Positions 44,488 through 46,965 of a DNA stretch of 46,965 bases are shown piece after piece. The notes beneath the pieces were generated by a model that searched no databases, was not told where the DNA came from, and worked only from the letters and a program-made list of their open reading frames with translations. The position numbers and the translations under genes are program-made. Numbering within the stretch: position 1 is the stretch's first letter; every line of letters starts with the position of its first letter. Source of the DNA: an uncultured Sphingomonadaceae bacterium (GTDB lineage: Bacteria; Pseudomonadota; Alphaproteobacteria; Sphingomonadales; Sphingomonadaceae); NCBI GenBank assembly GCA_913060895.1, contig CAJXSN010000018.1, positions 1 through 46,965 on the forward strand, in the 5' to 3' direction.

Positions 44488-45972
44488 TTACGCAGGTTCC
44501 AGATCGCGGTGCAGGATAAAGGCGCGGATCTCGCGCAGGGCGGGGCGCGCAATAATCAGCAGCACCCCGGCATAGGTGGCTGCCCCCAGCGCCCCGATCA
44601 CGATCAGGGTAACAGGCGGCGGCCAGTCGGGCAGGGCGGGGCGAATCCACAAAACCATCAGTGCCATCGCCAGTGTCGCCAGCAGGCAGGGGCCGAGTGC
44701 GACAAGAAGCTGTGACCACCGCACCCCGACCTTGGGCAAGGTCATGGCCAGTGTCACCAGCAACAGGGCCGGTGCGCCGACCCACCATGCATGGACCAGC
44801 CCCATCGGCCCGGCATTCACCGCAATCAGGAACAGCACCGGGAAGACTACTGCGCCAAACCCGTTGGTGGTCAGATACGCGGACGGCCTGCCCATTGCAT
44901 TGGTTGCCGGGCTGCACACGATTTGCAGCGCCATCAGGGGCATTGCGAGCGAAAGCCCGGCGACGATCGGCGCCATCTCTGTCCATTTCGGCCCGAACAG
45001 AGTGTACACCGCTTCATCCGCCGTCAGCGCCAGACCTATATATACAGGCGCGGTCACCAGCAGGACGGTGCGCAGGGTGGTCACGAAATAGGGCGCGATA
45101 GAGCGTCCGGCCTTATGCACCTCGGCATAGGCGGGATAGGCGACCTCGTTGATCGGCGGCAGAAATCTGCCGGTCACGATCAGCGTCAGGAACAGCGCTT
45201 CTGAATACAGGCCCAGATCGTGCAGATCGAAATGGCGGCCGGCGATGAAGATGTCGCTCTGGCTCTGGATGATCCAGAACAGCTGGCAAATCGTCAGCGC
45301 GCCGCCAAAACCGATCAGATCGCCTGCCCCGCGCATATCGAACACCGGCCACACCAGCAGCCGCGCTGCATACGTCAGCATCATGGCCCGCGATGCAAAG
45401 CCGACGATGGGGGCATAGACCAGCGCCCACACACCGTAATCGAACCACGCCAGCCCCAGCGCTGTCAGCGCGGCAGTGATGGCGCCCACCATATTGGCCA
45501 GGCCCTGACTGCGAAATTCCAGTCGCCGCGAAAGCAGCGCGGTGGGCATCGCTATAAAGGGGGTGGTGAGAAAGATGAGCGCCTGGACCCGCAGCATGGA
45601 GGCGACTTCCGGCTGGTTGTAATAGTCTGCCGCGATAGGCGCCATCAGCAGCTGCCCCGTGGCAAGCGCACCATTCAGCATCAGCAGCATGGCGAACACC
45701 TGCCCGATTCGCCGCTCGTCCACAGTGTCTGCCTGAATAAGGGACGTGGCGAAGCTGTGCCCGTTGAGGAAGTTCAGCGCCACGATCACCACCTGCGTCA
45801 TTGCAAACAGGCCGTAATCGCCCGGTTCCAGCAGACGCACGACCATCAGGGTGGAGGTCCATGTTATGATCTGCGCAAGCAGCTGGCTGCCCCAGCGCCA
45901 CGCGACAGCCGACCGCACACGGGTGGTGAAACCCGGATTGGATGAATCGGTAGGGGGCAGGGCGGCAGTCAC
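44488..45972 (-). CDS. Oligosaccharide flippase (Wzx-type MOP-family transporter)
   Basis: 494 residues, with about twelve to fourteen membrane helices and the MOP pattern AVAWRWGSQLLAQIITWTSTLMVVRLLEPGDYGLFAMTQVV at the start. Wzx-type proteins flip lipid-linked sugars to the periplasm. The stop (TAA at 44488-44490) is 1 nt from the next ATG. The region upstream is the rRNA operon's promoter zone, on the opposite strand, so the two transcription units diverge. Confidence 0.9.
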   Translation of the reverse strand: MTAALPPTDSSNPGFTTRVRSAVAWRWGSQLLAQIITWTSTLMVVRLLEPGDYGLFAMTQVVIVALNFLNGHSFATSLIQADTVDERRIGQVFAMLLMLNGALATGQLLMAPIAADYYNQPEVASMLRVQALIFLTTPFIAMPTALLSRRLEFRSQGLANMVGAITAALTALGLAWFDYGVWALVYAPIVGFASRAMMLTYAARLLVWPVFDMRGAGDLIGFGGALTICQLFWIIQSQSDIFIAGRHFDLHDLGLYSEALFLTLIVTGRFLPPINEVAYPAYAEVHKAGRSIAPYFVTTLRTVLLVTAPVYIGLALTADEAVYTLFGPKWTEMAPIVAGLSLAMPLMALQIVCSPATNAMGRPSAYLTTNGFGAVVFPVLFLIAVNAGPMGLVHAWWVGAPALLLVTLAMTLPKVGVRWSQLLVALGPCLLATLAMALMVLWIRPALPDWPPPVTLIVIGALGAATYAGVLLIIARPALREIRAFILHRDLEPA

Positions 45973-46157
45973 AATGCGGATGCGTTAGTATGAAAAGGTG
46001 AAGGATTTGCAGTCAGCGGCGGGAACCTGCGGGATGCAAAGGTTACCGGGGCCTTGTTATCGCGTGGCGTGCCCCCATATCGGTGGGGCAGCAGGATCAT
46101 CATGCGGTGGTTTTGGGCGGGTCAGCAGATTTTTGTAAGATTATTGCAAAACAGTTG
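45973..46157. other. Divergent spacer between flippase gene and rRNA promoter
   Basis: 185 bp with no gene and no clear motif. It holds the promoter of the flippase operon on the minus strand and the upstream region of the rRNA promoter on the plus strand. Confidence 0.5.
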
Positions 46158-46186
46158 TTGACGCGAATCAGACCCCCGCATATATG
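46158..46186 (+). promoter_or_regulatory. Promoter of the rRNA operon
   Basis: A -35 box TTGACG (46158-46163), a 17-bp spacer and a -10 box TATATG (46181-46186). Transcription would start at about 46193, some 365 bp before 16S rRNA. Confidence 0.75.
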
Positions 46187-46262
46187 ACCTCTCACCGGAC
46201 GCAACGAGGACGCTTCAACGGCCTCTCACCGACCGGTCGCCAACATAAACGGATAGCCGGTC

Positions 46263-46324
46263 CCCCGGTGTAAATCGGGGAAACCATTGCTGTCCGCCAT
46301 TTGTGTCTGGTGGGCTCTTTGACA
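46263..46324 (+). promoter_or_regulatory. rRNA leader antitermination signals: boxB-like hairpin and boxA
   Basis: CCCCG (46263-46267) pairs with CGGGG (46276-46280) across an 8-nt loop, resembling boxB. GGCTCTTTGACA (46313-46324) matches boxA (E. coli TGCTCTTTAACA). In rRNA operons boxA recruits Nus factors that prevent Rho termination. Confidence 0.75.
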
Positions 46325-46511
46325 TTGTTAGTATTTGATGAAGGGACATGTGGGCGACGGCGCCCGGTTCGGGGATTTTAAGGCTCCGAATACCGGTTAA
46401 ATTAAGCCGACGCCACATCTTGGCTGGACACCACGTCTGGCCCTGATGATGCATGTTCATTCGTATCCATTACGTTTGACAGTGCAGGTATCGGCTCCTT
46501 GAAGCTCATGC

Positions 46512-46543
46512 CAAGCAGGTTAACGGGGTTATCCCCGTGCTTG
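46512..46543 (+). other. Stem-loop just upstream of 16S rRNA
   Basis: ACGGGG (46523-46528) pairs with CCCCGT (46533-46538) around TTAT, and the flanks CAAGC (46512-46516) and GCTTG (46539-46543) extend the stem with a bulge. Its place suggests a pre-16S leader structure. Because the 3' half of the operon is missing, a long processing stem cannot be checked. Confidence 0.5.
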
Positions 46544-46557
46544 TTTAGTATGTGACA

Positions 46558-46965
<408 letters not shown>

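Overview
This window looks like one assembled contig from an alphaproteobacterium of the order Sphingomonadales, most likely an Erythrobacteraceae member. Three things point there: the partial 16S rRNA gene at the right end, alphaproteobacterial marker families (EipA/DUF1134, COQ9, a CBP3-like chaperone, HslV with a propeptide, an Atm1-type exporter) and high-GC coding sequence. Positions 1-48 are not genomic. They are an Illumina Nextera i5 adapter, and the contig breaks off inside 16S rRNA at the other end.

Left edge (50-2333): a 5'-truncated ring-hydroxylating dioxygenase alpha subunit and its beta subunit, then about 480 bp with no convincing gene.

Integrated element (2334-21085): about 18.7 kb bounded by a 16-bp direct repeat that copies the 3' end of tRNA-Ser(GCU), including its CCA. 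A P4-type tyrosine integrase lies beside the tRNA. Cargo, left to right: a HipBA toxin-antitoxin module with three palindromic operators; a tightly packed nucleotide-themed operon (4235-8225); a type I restriction-modification operon (hsdM-hsdS-hsdR) ending in a SprT-like metalloprotease gene; and a mobilization module of a small ribbon-helix-helix-like protein and a MobF relaxase-helicase, with a candidate oriT upstream. No type IV secretion genes are visible, so the element looks mobilizable rather than self-transmissible.

The nucleotide operon is the most unusual part. Gene 1 fuses a DEDDy exonuclease-like domain, a DUF429 RNase H-like domain and a P-loop (d)NMP-kinase-like domain. Gene 2 is a short adenylosuccinate synthetase homologue with PurZ features (QFGSEGKGK, Ser where PurA has its catalytic Asp, GIGSTGSG loop), the family that makes the diaminopurine precursor in Z-genome phages. 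Gene 3 is a dCTP deaminase/dUTPase-fold protein that lacks the usual deaminase glutamate and carries a C-terminal membrane helix and coiled coil. Its position in a defence-type island suggests an undescribed nucleotide-signalling or nucleotide-depletion immune system. That function is inference.

Chromosomal backbone (21086-46965): tRNA-Ser; EipA; an aromatic/aspartate aminotransferase; a GNAT; riboflavin genes ribD-ribE behind a small membrane protein; a DUF4402 secreted protein; a SCO1 / YcgN-like / SprT-like operon; an ankyrin protein and COQ9; feoAB with a possible Fur box; ssb with a terminator; a YceD and CBP3-like pair; a BamE-like lipoprotein; hslVU; an EcsC-like protein; a SulP transporter; an Atm1-type ABC exporter; a two-domain retropepsin-like protease; an envelope sulfatase-family enzyme with a polysaccharide flippase; and an rRNA operon with promoter, boxB/boxA leader and the start of 16S.
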